Assembly: GCA_902362865.1 (NCBI GenBank)
Contig: CABIYE010000010.1
Span: 45,930-101,105, forward strand
Direction of reading: 5' to 3'
Length of the DNA stretch: 55,176 bases
Origin: Clostridiaceae bacterium
GTDB lineage: Bacteria > Bacillota > Clostridia > Lachnospirales > Lachnospiraceae
Below the pieces are notes generated by a model. The model searched no databases. It saw only the letters and a program-made list of their open reading frames with translations, and was not told the origin of the DNA. This document shows, piece after piece, positions 7,607 to 20,700 of the stretch. Made by a program: the position numbers and the translations under genes. Position 1 is the first letter of the stretch; each line of letters opens with the position of its first letter.

Positions 7607-8780
7607 TGCTTACCCTCCTTTTCGCGTATTTCATCAGTTGCTCTATTCCATACTTCTTTTTGAAGTGAACGGAATCTGAATTTTTGAACCACCCATAATA
7701 TGAAATGCAGCGGTACGCCAGATCTAGTGCTATCTCCATACGCCGCTGCACCTGTTTTCTCAATCTCAGATATGCCCGTCTTGCCCGGAGGAATATGCTC
7801 CGGCGGACTTCTGTGCGGTCCCTATAAATTTTGTATCCCATCATATCAATGCAATCTCCGTGATGCTTTCCATCTTTTCCGATATAGTCAACCTGGAACA
7901 GTTTCCAGTTCGGTTTTATCTCCAGGCCCAGCTCCTCTCTGAAAAATCGGATCAGCATGAGCATGGCCTTTTTGACGTCTACCTTTCGTGGTCCCAGGAT
8001 CAGGATATCGTCCATATAAAAGATTATTTTATAGAACAGTCTTGTCCGTTTCTCCTGGCCACGTCTTTTCTGCACCTTAAAGAGCTTTTGCTGTGCATAG
8101 TGGTAGGCAAAACTGAGGTAGTAATTGCATAGCCACTGGCTCAAATATGAACCGATGGATAGCCCCTGCTTGTACGATGCAATCAATGTCTCCACTAAAT
8201 AAAGCAGGTCATCATTTTTGACCTGCTTTCTCAGAAATCTCATGAGCTTTCTTGTGTTAATAGATGGATAACAGTGCCGCACATCTGCCTTGGCTCCTGC
8301 CCTCGTTTTGTCCGGATTCTTCCGAATCCATCTCTCTATTGCATTCTTTCCGTATACCTGGCCACGGCCCGGCACACTGGCGCATTGATATTTTCCTATC
8401 TTTCTTTCAAATAATTCTTTCAGAGCATTGACAGCTACATAATTGTATATCTGCTGTTTTATGCTCTCCACGCCTATCTCCCTGAGCTTTCCGGAGTTTC
8501 CGTCATACCTCATGGAGTAGTGTATTTCCGGGAAATGAACATCACGCTCCTTGATTTCCCTTGCCAGATCTTCCGCTGCTCTTTCCAGCAACGGGTCCAC
8601 ATTGCTCCTTTTCTCCTGGATCAGTCTGCTCACAGCCCTGACAGACAGAGGTTGACCGGTTTGATACCCGGCCAGGAATCCTGCCACATCACGCCGTTTC
8701 CATTTGTCTGAAAAGCATTCCAGCATACAGGCCATGATCCAGTCTTTATCCAGTCGTATATTTTTACAGTATCGTTTCAA
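7554..8780 (-). CDS. DGR reverse transcriptase
   Basis: The 408-residue enzyme copies the template-repeat RNA into adenine-mutated cDNA that replaces the variable repeat of the target gene. It has the RT core in order: the first catalytic Asp in KADVRHCYPSI (about 164-174), the DGR-specific motif IGSYLSQ (209-215) in place of the QGxxxSP of group II intron enzymes, and YMDD (255-258). There is no maturase or HNH domain. The start is a TTG at 8780 behind GAGGA, seven bases away. The template repeat and target gene lie immediately upstream, in the normal target-template-RT order. Confidence 0.95.
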   Translation of the reverse strand: MKRYCKNIRLDKDWIMACMLECFSDKWKRRDVAGFLAGYQTGQPLSVRAVSRLIQEKRSNVDPLLERAAEDLAREIKERDVHFPEIHYSMRYDGNSGKLREIGVESIKQQIYNYVAVNALKELFERKIGKYQCASVPGRGQVYGKNAIERWIRKNPDKTRAGAKADVRHCYPSINTRKLMRFLRKQVKNDDLLYLVETLIASYKQGLSIGSYLSQWLCNYYLSFAYHYAQQKLFKVQKRRGQEKRTRLFYKIIFYMDDILILGPRKVDVKKAMLMLIRFFREELGLEIKPNWKLFQVDYIGKDGKHHGDCIDMMGYKIYRDRTEVRRSIFLRARRAYLRLRKQVQRRMEIALDLAYRCISYYGWFKNSDSVHFKKKYGIEQLMKYAKRRVSIESKIHNRTAGGQLAAA

Positions 8781-11700
8781 CTGTGAGTCCTCGTTTCTTG
8801 ATACAGGAGTTTCCGGTTTTTCTACTCACTCCGCGTCATGGCCTACTGCACCATGCGCCCGTCCAGTCAGGCTCCTTGGCTCCCGGCTGGGCAGTGTGGC
8901 TTCAATCGTATTTTGGGGACATGCCCCACGCACCTGCTTTCCGGTGGCTCCATTCCTACAGAGCGAAATGTAACGCTGAAATTCAAATAAATTTCAAGAA
9001 AATCCAGAGACGATATTCCAGTTCGTGTTCGACCAGCCATTGTTCGCATTCAGAATCCAGAGGCCAGCATTCGCGCCATTGTTCAAATTGCCCAGCGCAA
9101 GCCACAGAGGAAACCGCCCGTTTAGCGTTACAAGTCCGTTATTTATTTATAAGGGGAAAGCCCCTCTGTCAGGCTGTTGCCTGCCATTCACCCCTGGTGC
9201 CGTTTGGAGAAACGCCAGAGACGATAGCCCAGTTCGCGCCCGACCAGCCAGAGCTCGCAAGCAGAAGCCAGAGGCCAGCACACGCGCCAAGGTTCAAAGC
9301 GCCCAGCGCAAGCCACTCTCTCTGTCCTGACGTTCCTGTATCTGTATACAGTCCATCAGCAAATCCTGTGGTTGAGCCTCCGCCTACTTTCGTAGGAATC
9401 ATGATGCCCAGGTTCGGATCTGTTGTTTCTTCTGTGATATATTTCCAGGATGCCGCTGTATAGGCCACCTGTGCGATAGCCTTTTTATAATTTGCCCGCA
9501 CTGTCGCAATGTTGCTGGACAGTGTGCTGGCGTCCTCGCATACATAGACATCTCTGGCCGGATTCCCGTCCGCACCGGTAACAATATCCATGACCACATT
9601 CCCCAGAACCTCATAGGCTCCGATACAGGTCTCAATGCCCTGGATCTTGTATGGATCTTTCCCATTGGTGTTGCTGTTCGGAGATCCGTCTGAGCCGGCC
9701 ACCTCATCAGTTACTCCACTGTGCCATGGCATTGTTGTGATCCATGTGGTCAATGTCGTATCGAATGCCTCCGGAGCATCCACATATACTGCTGCATTGC
9801 TGTCATCCACGTCCTCAATCTTTGTGACTTTGACGCTGTATGCTTTGTTGTGTATATAGGAAAAATACCGGTCTCTGTTTGTGTTTGAACCAACGTCTCC
9901 GATGGAAACATATGAGCCGATCACATAACCAGCCGCCTGTGCCTTTGTTAGTACCACTCTCATCACTCCGGTTTCTTCTACCAGGTTCTGGTTCTGATTG
10001 CTGTATGAGGTACATCCGGCCATGATGCTCTGGCTGTGTGTGGTTGCATATTTAATAATCATCATGAGCTGTCTATAGAACAGATCCCAGCTTGTCGTGC
10101 CGCAATAGTGACCGCCCAGCTTGTGCATATAGGTTATCATTCCGGTGTAGCTGACCGGATTTCTCGCCTGTGTTGCCTGGCAGCCATTGGCCGGTGCCAG
10201 GCCTTTTGATGAATACGGCACTCCATCAATGTCTCCCGCCGCATACTTGGCATGGATCATGAATGGGCTGATTGTTCCGTCCGGATTGATAGATTCTTTC
10301 ATCGGATACGGTGTCAGCTCTGTCTGGCTGTCAGAATAATGATATAGGACTGCCTCAGTAGTGTCCTCGATACCGAACCAGGCGCTCATTGTAACCTCTC
10401 CGACCTGCACCTTGCCGTACTTGGTAAATCCAATCTGGCCCTCCAGGGCATCTACATGGTTGAAACCATTCTCGTCTACAGAAAAATTGCAGGTAAAATG
10501 ATGAAATAGGCCATACTGAGCATAATCATCTCTGCCCTCTGTTCTTCCCACAGATGGCTCCGCAACCATATTCTCATTGGCATTCATTTTCACGCCCACA
10601 GGGCTTGTGGAGGTCTCCCATTTATAAATCTTTGTTGTGAATACCTTTCCGTTTCTCCTGAGTGCAAAATAATTTGAGAGTGCATTTTCAACGCCCCCTC
10701 CGTTCTGCTTAATCAGATCAATCTGTGTCTGGCCAGCTGTTTCAATTTTCGTGACGCTGGCTGCTGTATTCTGTTTCAGATCTTTTGATGCCTGCTGTGC
10801 ATTGTTCAGGTCAGCCTCCAGTCCTGTTTTGATCTGGTCAGCGTTCTGGACCAGATTCTGCATGGTTGTGATGTTTTCTCCGGATGTTTTGATACTTGCG
10901 TCCAGTTTTGTTTTGGCTTCTCCAGCCGCTGTCACATCTGCTTCCAGACTTCTTTCTGCCTGTCCTGCTGCCGTGATATCTGCCTCAAGGCTCTGCTTTG
11001 CTTTTCCTGCAGCTGTGGTATCCGCCTCTAAAGTCTGAGCTGCCTTGTTGGCCGCTGTCACATCTGCCTCCAGACTTCTTTCTGCCTGTCCTGCTGCCGT
11101 GATGTCTGCCTCTAATGTCTGCACCGTCTTTGTGGCTGCTGTATTTTTTTCTCCCAGGCTCTTGTCTAGGGAGGTTGCTGTTGTGTTCTTCTTTTCCAGG
11201 TTTTCCGCCAGTGTAGTCCCTTTGTCCATTTTAGCCGTCAGGTCTTTCTGGACTTCCTTGGCCTCCTGCAAATTACTGTTAAATGCCTGCTGTGTCTGCT
11301 GGTTTTTTGTCACGTCTGCATTGATTGACTTTTGTGCCGCCTGGATGTCCGCCTTTGTCTGATTGTATGTATTATTCTCATCAGACACCTCATTGATTGC
11401 AGAAACAATCGCAGCTCTGACGTCCTTTCCTTTCTTGGCGCTGGCAATCTGTTCCGTGTACTTCCTTACGTTTGCCATGTTTAACCTCCTAACTTCATCG
11501 TATGGGCTGTATCTTCCAGAGCTACCGTTTCCAGATCCTCCGGATGTCCTGGTCTCGCAAGCCTTTTTTCTTCCGGTGTCTCTTGCCAGATATCATATCC
11601 TTGGACGCAATACAGCGCCAACTCATACGGTCTTATCATTGTTGCTCTGTTGTTTTTCTTCGCTGAGAATGTCTGCATTTTTGTCTCCTCCCTTTATTCC

Positions 11701-14700
11701 AACTTTTTTCTTGAAATCTTCGATATCATCCACCTCTGTTCCTGATTTTGGTTGCTGTTCTTCTGTGCCGGTCTGTTCCGTATTGGCTACCGCCAGATCA
11801 ATCTGTGTTTTCATCAATTCCTGGGCGTATTCTTCTGACTTCATCTGCCTCATGTGTGACTGGATTCTATCCAGCACCTTATCCATGAGACTCGGTGGAA
11901 TTGCGTACTCCTGCATATATGCCAGCACCTGTGCGTCCAGTTCTCCTGCTACATTATCCAAAATTGCTCCTACGTTCATGATTCTCCTCCTATCCCATCA
12001 ATAATCCATTTCTATAGGTTTCATCTGTCCACGACCATTCTATAGCTCCGTTTCCGATGTCTCTTATATTCGTGATTTTTCTGCGCGTTCCGGTGTAAGT
12101 CGTGTATACTGTTCCAGCGTTCCAGCTGGTAGCTGTACACAGCTTTCCTTTGATATCCACGCAAGTGTTTCCCATGATTCTCAACGTGTGTTCGTTGGTG
12201 TTGTTGTAAGCTCCGTTGAAATCAATGTATCCATAGGTTGAACCGCTGTATCCTCCAGTGATTTCTCCATAGCTCATTTTTATCCACCAGTCTCCATTTT
12301 TCGCCTCGAAACTTCCCTGACAACTTGCACCTTTCATGGTTACATATCCAGATGCCGTGAGCGTAAAGTTTGTGGAACTGATGCTGATTCTGTTCGACTT
12401 AATTGAAATAGAGCCAGACTCTGCACTGATCTCTGAGGAAATTTTTCCTTTTGACACTCTCAGCTTGATAGCATCCGCATTGACCTGGATACTGCTTTTC
12501 AGTGTATCCTCTGCTTTTTTCGCTCTTGTGACTTCCGCCGTGATATCGTTGGCTGTCAGTTTCAACTGAGACTCAGTATAGGCCGCCGCATATCCCATGA
12601 TTTCCACGTCTGTGATGTATACCGTTGTATTGGCCACGTTATTGTAGAAATATGTATAAAAATATGACGGTGTTGCAACATTCTCAAATTCAAATGTTTT
12701 CCAGGATGTGCTCAAGTCTCCTGCATTTGTATAGTGTGACGTTCCATCTATTGTCACTCTGATTCTGGCTGTTTTCTCCTGCCCTGATGCACAGGCCGCT
12801 TTGAACCTTACTCTGACTTTTCCCTTTTTGTCGAACGGTTTCTGATACCACCGTAGATAATAGGTGCTAGTCGTGTTCGTGATCTGAGCACATGATTTTC
12901 CGGAAAACGTGTTCTGTGTGACCTGTGTATTGTTAGACCGGTACCAGCCAGTGAACTTATCTTCGCCATCTGAAAAAGATCCGTTTGTGCAATAGTTATG
13001 ACTGTTGCTCTCATACATCTCAGATACCTGCTGAGTGATCTTTCCGGCCTCTACCGTGATTCTTGCGTCCACATCGTCAATCAGTTCTTTCACATTTCTC
13101 AGTACCCGGATATCCGTCAGATAGATCTGCTGTCCGGATGAGCCAGTAATAGAAAGATAAAAGGATCTTGCCCCGGCGCTTGTGTAGGTAACGGTTCTTT
13201 TCAGTGTGTACCATTTATCACAGTTTACCGTTGACAGGTACTGTGAGATTGTATTTCCGGAAAAGCCAAAATAACAATAGCTCGGTTTCTTTCCAGTAGG
13301 CGTGTACACCTTGACCTCTATCTCATAGGTGCCTGCCGGCAATGTTCCCAGGCTCTGCTGGATTGATGCTGTGTTTCCGTCTGTTTTGGTCATCAGGATG
13401 GCGTTCATATTCCCGGCTGTGCTCTTTGTCACTGTGGCATTGGCCGATGCCGTGAACTTTGAAACGTCCAGACTCTGGTTGTCTCCGCCTTTGATATAAT
13501 CATACCGGTTCGTGATGCTTTTCTGATCCGTAACCGCCAGCTGTATCTTGTCCTCCATCGACTTGATGCTAGTTGTGATAATTTCTTTCACAGCGGTTTC
13601 CCGCTTGTCTGTATAATCATTGGCATTCTTTGTGGCCTGTGAGAATTTCCCCTCCAGTTCGGATTTATACTCAACCGTCAGCTTTTCTGAGCTGACAGAG
13701 TTGGCCGTGATCCGTTCGCCTATAATCTGTCCGTCCAGTGTCATTCCCACTGTGTACGGTCCTGCATATCCGTTGTGACTGCCTCCGATGCCCTCCTTGT
13801 TTATCTGCAGAATCTTTGTGGCCTTTTCTTTGCTCGGAGCGTCCATGTATAGCTCTCTGAGCCAGAGTCCATTTTCGTCAAATTCTTCCAGATGATATCC
13901 TCCGGCCGTTCCTGTCATTTTTGCTGTCAGGTTATCAATGGCTGTCCGCATCTCCTGATTCTGAATTTTCCGGCGTTCCTCGGCTGTTGCTGTGACTCCG
14001 GAATAGATTCTGCTCTGCTGTTCTGTATAGGTCAGCTTTCTGTTCTCCCCCAGCGTCAATGTTGCTCCGTCTGGTTTCTGTAGAGGGATCTGCATCTCCA
14101 TTACCGGAAAAACTCTGTTCATGCCGTATGGCTTTGCTCTGCACTGAATCCTATCTCCGCACTCAAAAGCATCATAGTCACTGTCCATCATGGACAGGTC
14201 TACCGCTGTCAGTTCCAGTGTTAAATCCTCAAACTGGTTATCCTCCAGCCACTCTTTTCCTTTTCTGAGCAGGTTTGATGGTTCTGTTACATCCTGCCAG
14301 GTGTTAGTTATCCACACCCAGCCAAAGTTTTCCACCGCGCTCTGGTTATAAATGTAATTTGATCCACCGTTTACGCTGGTAATGTCCACATACTTCTCCA
14401 GAGCGTCAATCTCTGACTCTCCCTCCAGACGTGCTCCCAGCGGGATCAACGCTGTGGCAATATTTTCCGCCGTTCTGCTCAGTGAGTAGTCCAGCATATT
14501 CAGCCCGAACTCAATCGGCTGGCTGCAATACTTTCCGTATTCTTCCAGTGTGATCCAGTCCAGATATAGCTTGTCATTCTCATGCCGGAGTTTCAGATAT
14601 CCTCCCAGTTTCTCCACCAGTTTCTCTCTGATCGCTTTCAGCGTGTTCTCAAAGTTGGTGTACCTGTATAAGGAATCGTTTGCATCTGTAATGGTCACTT

Positions 14701-17700
14701 TTCCCAGATAGATCTTTTTTCTATCCTCTACCTGGTTGTTGTGAATATCCAGAAACGTCTCCAGCATCTGCCGTGGTGTCATATCATGGTACTCAGCCTG
14801 CGGCTGTATGGAGTCCGCCAGGAAACTCATTGCGCCGGCGCAATAGACATTTTTGTTTCTGTAACGGTCTATTTTGGGCTGTTTCCGGACCTCTCCATAG
14901 AACAATTCTGTTGTATCCCGGAACACGCTGACCATGCTGCTCCGGTTCTTGATCTTGTCATACAATGGGTTGTTTGGCGGTACCGAAAACTCAAAGGTTC
15001 CCGCATATCCCGTCTGCAGGTTTAGCGTTGGATTGGTCAGTACCGCCTCTTTATCTCCTGGATAGTAGAGGGTCTGACCGTCCATTTTAACTTTATACAA
15101 TTACAGTGACCCCCTCCTGTACCGGATCGTGAGTGTGCCCGTTCCAGTGAAACTGAGCACCACGTCCTCTGTATTGACTGTGATATCCGCAAAACGGTTC
15201 TTTCCTTTCATCAGTGTGTAGGTTTCCCCGTTAGCCGTCATTTTGAGTCCGGCCGATCCCAGGACGCTCACGTATATGGTCGGAACGAACGGCATCTGAT
15301 CTGGAACGATTGTGTACGTCTTTGTCTCTCCGGCCTTGACCGTAATTTCTGTACCCTCGTCTATGATCCCAGTCTCAAAATCAAACGAATCCCACAACCA
15401 GTCCTCTGTAGAATCCGCCACATTGTACTTGTATGGGTCAGCTTTCGGAATGGCCAATGTGAATGTGCCTATCTCCCTATTTCTGTCGTATCCCTGGATA
15501 GATGCTCTGCCTGTCCAGTAGAACCCAGAGTCATTGTCGAAAATGACCTTGATTTCTCTGCCCTCTACAAGGTTTCTAAGGTCTGAAATAAAAATATCCC
15601 AGTTGTCTCTTGGTTTCTTACCGCCCAGCTCGATGCTGATCGGACGGTTTTTGAATATGCGGCGGCCTGTGATGGCTTCTGAGAAATCCAGAAAGCCATC
15701 CGCTCCAGGCACGTCCACATAATAGTTTTCCTGTTCCACATCTCCAATATAATCATTGTTTCCTATTGCCAGTCCCCAGTCATTCAGAGTGTGGAATCTT
15801 TCGCCGGTGGCCACGATCTCAATCGTGGCTCCGTTTGTAATTGCGTCCATTATAGGAATCCTCCCTCCTCTGCCAGGATACCCAGCTCTCTATCCATATC
15901 TCTTGCCAGTTTCGCTGCTACGCCTCCGGTATCCCATTCGATGTTTAAGCTCTTGGCCAGGTATGGCAGATACTGAGCCAGCAATGATGTGATATTCATG
16001 ATGGCGTTTGTCCGTTTTGCGTTGCTCTGGTCCATCATTGCGTTTGCATTGATTGTCATGTCTTTGCTCACGCCCTCGATTGCATCAGCCACCACTGATT
16101 TACTCTTTTCGATGCCTTTAGCTAATCCCTGCATAAAGTCCGGCATCCAGGACTCATACTCTGTCAGTGGTCCCTCATCAGGCACTGAGAAATGCAGAAA
16201 TGAGCGGATTGTAGATGCCACGTCTGACACGGCATCTCTGACTCTGCCAATGGCGTTCCTGATTCCGGAAACTATTCCGTCTATGAAATCTCGTCCCCAC
16301 TGCACTGCCTGGCTTGGCAGTGATGTGATAAAGCTGATTGCTGACCAAAATCCGTTCCGCACAGTTGATCCCAGACTGCTCAGTGCGTTTCCGATTCCGG
16401 AAACCATATTGTGGAACGCCTGCACCGCTGACTCTTTCAGATTTTGTGCGGTTTGAACCACACTGCTCTTTAAATTCTCCCAGCTGTCGTGTGCGTTCTG
16501 CTTCATTTCCTGCCACTTCTGGTATGCAGATTCTTTCAGGTTCTGGAGCGCCTGGATTGCAGAATCTTTCAAATTTGTTGCTGTTTGAACCACAGAATTT
16601 TTCAAATTTTCCCAGGTATTGAGCGCCGTCTGCTTTATCATGTCCCACAAACTTGACAAGGTGTCCATAAATCCTGTAACCAGAGTGACCACATGAGTGA
16701 CCAATCCCTCTGCAAATGATGTGACCACCTGCTGTATTCCAGACCAGATCTGTGATGCAGCGTCCTGGATATTCTGCCAGATATTTTGTGCATCGGACGC
16801 CAACTGAGTGAAATCTCCCGTTACCAGGTCGATCAACAAAAGCACCGGTGCAAGTATCGTATTTTTCAGCAACTCCCAGGCTCCTGATGCAATCTCCGTC
16901 AGACCGGACCAGATGCCCTGCAGTGTAGTGACTGCATTCTGCCACAATTCCTGTATGGTTGTTACGATTGATGACAGCACAGGGTTTTCCATCATGGACT
17001 GCCAGATTCCTGAGAAGAAATCAGCCACCTGCTGCCAAATTCCCGACCACCATTCCGGGATGCCCTGGAACCATGAAACCACGTTCTGCCATGCCTGCGG
17101 TATTGTATCCGTAAAGAATGAACAGATTGACTGCCAGATCTGAGAAAAGAAATCTCCGACCTGTTGCCAGATTCCTGACCACCATTCCGGGATGCTTTGG
17201 AATTTTGACACCAGACTGTCCCATGCCTGCGGTATCGTTTCGGTAAAAAATGAGCAGATTGATTCCCACACTTGTGAGCATTTCTCTTTCACTTTTACCC
17301 ATAAATCTCCGAACCACTCCGATATAGCGCCCCAGTTTTTCACAATGGCTATAATTGCAGTAATTGCTGCAGCTACACCAGCAATGATTCCGATGATCGG
17401 CCCCAGTGTTGCCACGCCTAACATACTTACAATGTTTATCACGGCCAATATGGCAGGGGCTAAAGTGGTAAAGGCGGCAATCACAGCCCCCAGTATAACC
17501 ACAAAATTTTGTACCGGTTCTGGTAATTTCCCGAAAAACTCTCCTATCGTTTTTATTCCGGAGGCAATCGGCGGTATGATATTGTTTGCCAGGTTCATCA
17601 GTGCCTCTCCCAGAGGGACCAGGCTCTGCTCCAGCTGTCTCATGCTCGCCTCAAACGTCTGTGAGTCTGTCGTGGACTGATCGAACATATTCTCTGCTGA

Positions 17701-20700
17701 TCCAGCCACGTTATCATAGGTGTCCCCTACCGTAGTGAGCGACTCGATAAACTTCGCATTGCCGTCCTCGGCCATTGTACCGAATGCCAGCGCTGCTTTG
17801 TTCAGTTTGTCCTGCTGGTTCTCTGTGTTTTGAATATCTGTCACAATGGCATCAATAACATCTTTCTGTGTAGCTCCGCCCTGCTGCCACTGTTTGAATA
17901 CATCCTCAACCTCTTTGCTCCAGCCTCCGGTTCCGGCTTGTACCTCCCCGGTCTTTTCATCAATTTTGCTCAGGGAATCCGCTATTGTTCCATCAACCAG
18001 TCTGGTCGTGACTTCGTTAATGGCATCGTTTACCTTGTCCAGGTTATACGCTCCATTGTCCAGTCCGTTCTGCAATAGTTGGAAATACTCCTGAGCGGAA
18101 TAACCGGCCTGAGCGAACTTTCCAGAATACTCTGAGAGGTTATCCCCCAGCTCGTTTGTCTTATCCAGGCCATTCTGTGTACCCTTTACGATATAGTCCA
18201 TGGCCTGCTGTGCCGTGAGTCCGTACTGCTCCATGAGGCTGTTGACACCTCGGAGAGTCTCATTCATGTCAATTCCATACAGCTCATCCAGCGTGATTGC
18301 CTGCTCTGTCAGATGTGTCAGTGTAGTCTCATCCAGATCTTTCAGGTTCTTTTTGACCGTAATGACCGCATTTGATACAGAGTCCATGGAATCTCCCACG
18401 CCCTCAGCATATACGTCCTTGATGACTCCGGCTGTTTCCTCAGCCGCTTTCCCGGTTTCTCCAAAATAAGTGGACGCTTTTACTGTGGCATCTTGTGTCT
18501 CCAGAAAAGCGTCCTTTGCTTTGTCTCCTAATTCTGTTATTTTATCCCCTAGTCCAGAAATCTGATCGGCTGCCTCCATCAGCGTGCCTGCTGTGAGTGT
18601 TTTTCCCATCTCGTCCAGCTGTTCCGCTGTATCGTCTGCCTGTGCTCCCGCTTCTTTCAGATCCTGGATGAGGTTCCTGATTGCCTGTCCATCGTCAACC
18701 GTATCCAGTGCATCTGTCATCTGTTTGATGTCAGCTTTCCCGTCTGTGGCTGATCTTCCAATCTTTTCAATGGCCAGTTTCAACTGATCTGATGATGCAG
18801 ATCCGTTTTTGATTGCTGTTACCAGCTTACTGCCCAGGACGTCCGCATAATCATCCACGTCCGCTCCCAGAGCGTCAAATAATTTGCTGAGGCGTTCGGT
18901 GTTCGTAGCCAGTCTGTCCTGTTCGGTATTTAATCCGTCCAGTTCTGACTGATACCGGCTCAATGTTGCCTTGGTTGCCTCAACTTCTCGCTGGAAAGCC
19001 ATGTACTCCTCCTGGCCAATCTTTCCGGCCTCCAGAGCTGCTGTCACATCTTTCTGTGCCGCCTCCAGCGTGTCCAATTTGCTTGCTGTGTCTGCTATCG
19101 CATTTTTCAGTAATTCCTGTTTTTGCGCTACCAGTACCGTATTTGATGGATCTAATTTCAGCAGAGTGTTCACGTCTTTCAGCTGTGCCTGAGTATTTTT
19201 CAGCTTGTCGTTTACACCGCTTAGGGCTTTCTGCAGGCCCGTGGTATCTCCGCCGATTTCAATCGTTATTCCTTTGATATTCCGGCCTGCCGCCATCCTG
19301 TTCCACCTCCTTAGAACTTGTCAAATTATCAGCACCTTATAAAAATCAGCACCTTTTTCCAAATGTCAGCGTTTTAACTGAATTCAAGTCGAAAAGGTGC
19401 TGATTTTATTTCTGCCCTTCGTTACCATACTATATAACACTATTTTACAGGAGGTAACGCTTATGATTTTTTCTTTTTGGCAGGAACATCTTGATGAGTT
19501 CCTTGACAGCATGTGTGAACAGGGATTCTGCACAAAAGTAATCTCTGCTCACAAACGATTCGCACTATCCTTAGAGGAAGATGCGACTGTTCATGGCTGG
19601 CAAACCTACGAGGATGTGCGAAATTACTACAGTCTGCTTCCAGGCCTGAAGGACAAGACCAGGTGGTTTAAGCTCTCTATTATCAAGAAGCTGGAAGCTT
19701 TTCATCTGCTTGGACAAAAACCAGAGCATCGTATTGTTAAGGAGCATGTTCACGTTACTGCACCAACACGAAGCAAGGGAAGACTCAATCTTTTTCCATT
19801 GTGCGATCAATTAGACGATTTCCTCGCTTTTTTTATTCAGCAGGGACGCTGTGATGAAACTGTATTATCCATCCGCCGGACAGTCTCTTACATTATCACA
19901 ATGTCCGCCTCTAACTCATGGGATACCTATCAAGATATCAAAGATTGGTATTTCGAGAAAAAACTTACAACCAAGTACCTTGATAAAATATACCGGATTA
20001 TTGACCATATGGAGTACTGGCAGCTGAATGGCACCCTGATTGGTTGGGATGACCACGGTATGGTCAATGTAAGAAAACGAAGGTTTCTCACCGTTCCAGA
20101 TGAAAAAATGTCCGTTGAGCCAAGCCTTGGCGATTTCGATCTTTCCTATGTCCAGATCCACTTAGATGAGTTTCTGGAATGCATGAAGGATAGGGGCTAT
20201 AGCGAATCTTCATTGAAAGTAAACAAGAATAATCTAAAGCGTATCATCATGCTTTCCAGGAGCATCAGATGGGATTCTATCGATGAAATCCTTGAATGGA
20301 ATGAACGCCGCCCAATCAGCACCAGTCATATGGACTCCACTAGGAAAACTCTTGAAAAACTCTCATGCTGGCTGTCTACAGGGGATGTCCCGGAGCATCC
20401 ATCCATTCAAATGAAGCTTGAATCACGAGTACAGAGCCTCGGAGAGCTTGATCTTTCATTCTGGCAGGATCATCTCGATGGATTGCTTGCATACATGAAA
20501 GATCATGGATACTGCGAGGACTATCGCAAAAAACTGTATTTCCATACCCGCAGGCTTGTCATCCTCTCACGTGAAGTTGAATGGAATTCTTACGAAGACA
20601 TCTGGAACTGGTTTTCATCACGCAGCTTCGGGAAATGTTATCTTCATGATATTCGGAGCATCCTTGGAATCCTCGATGAGTTCCACCGCCTGGGTATTAT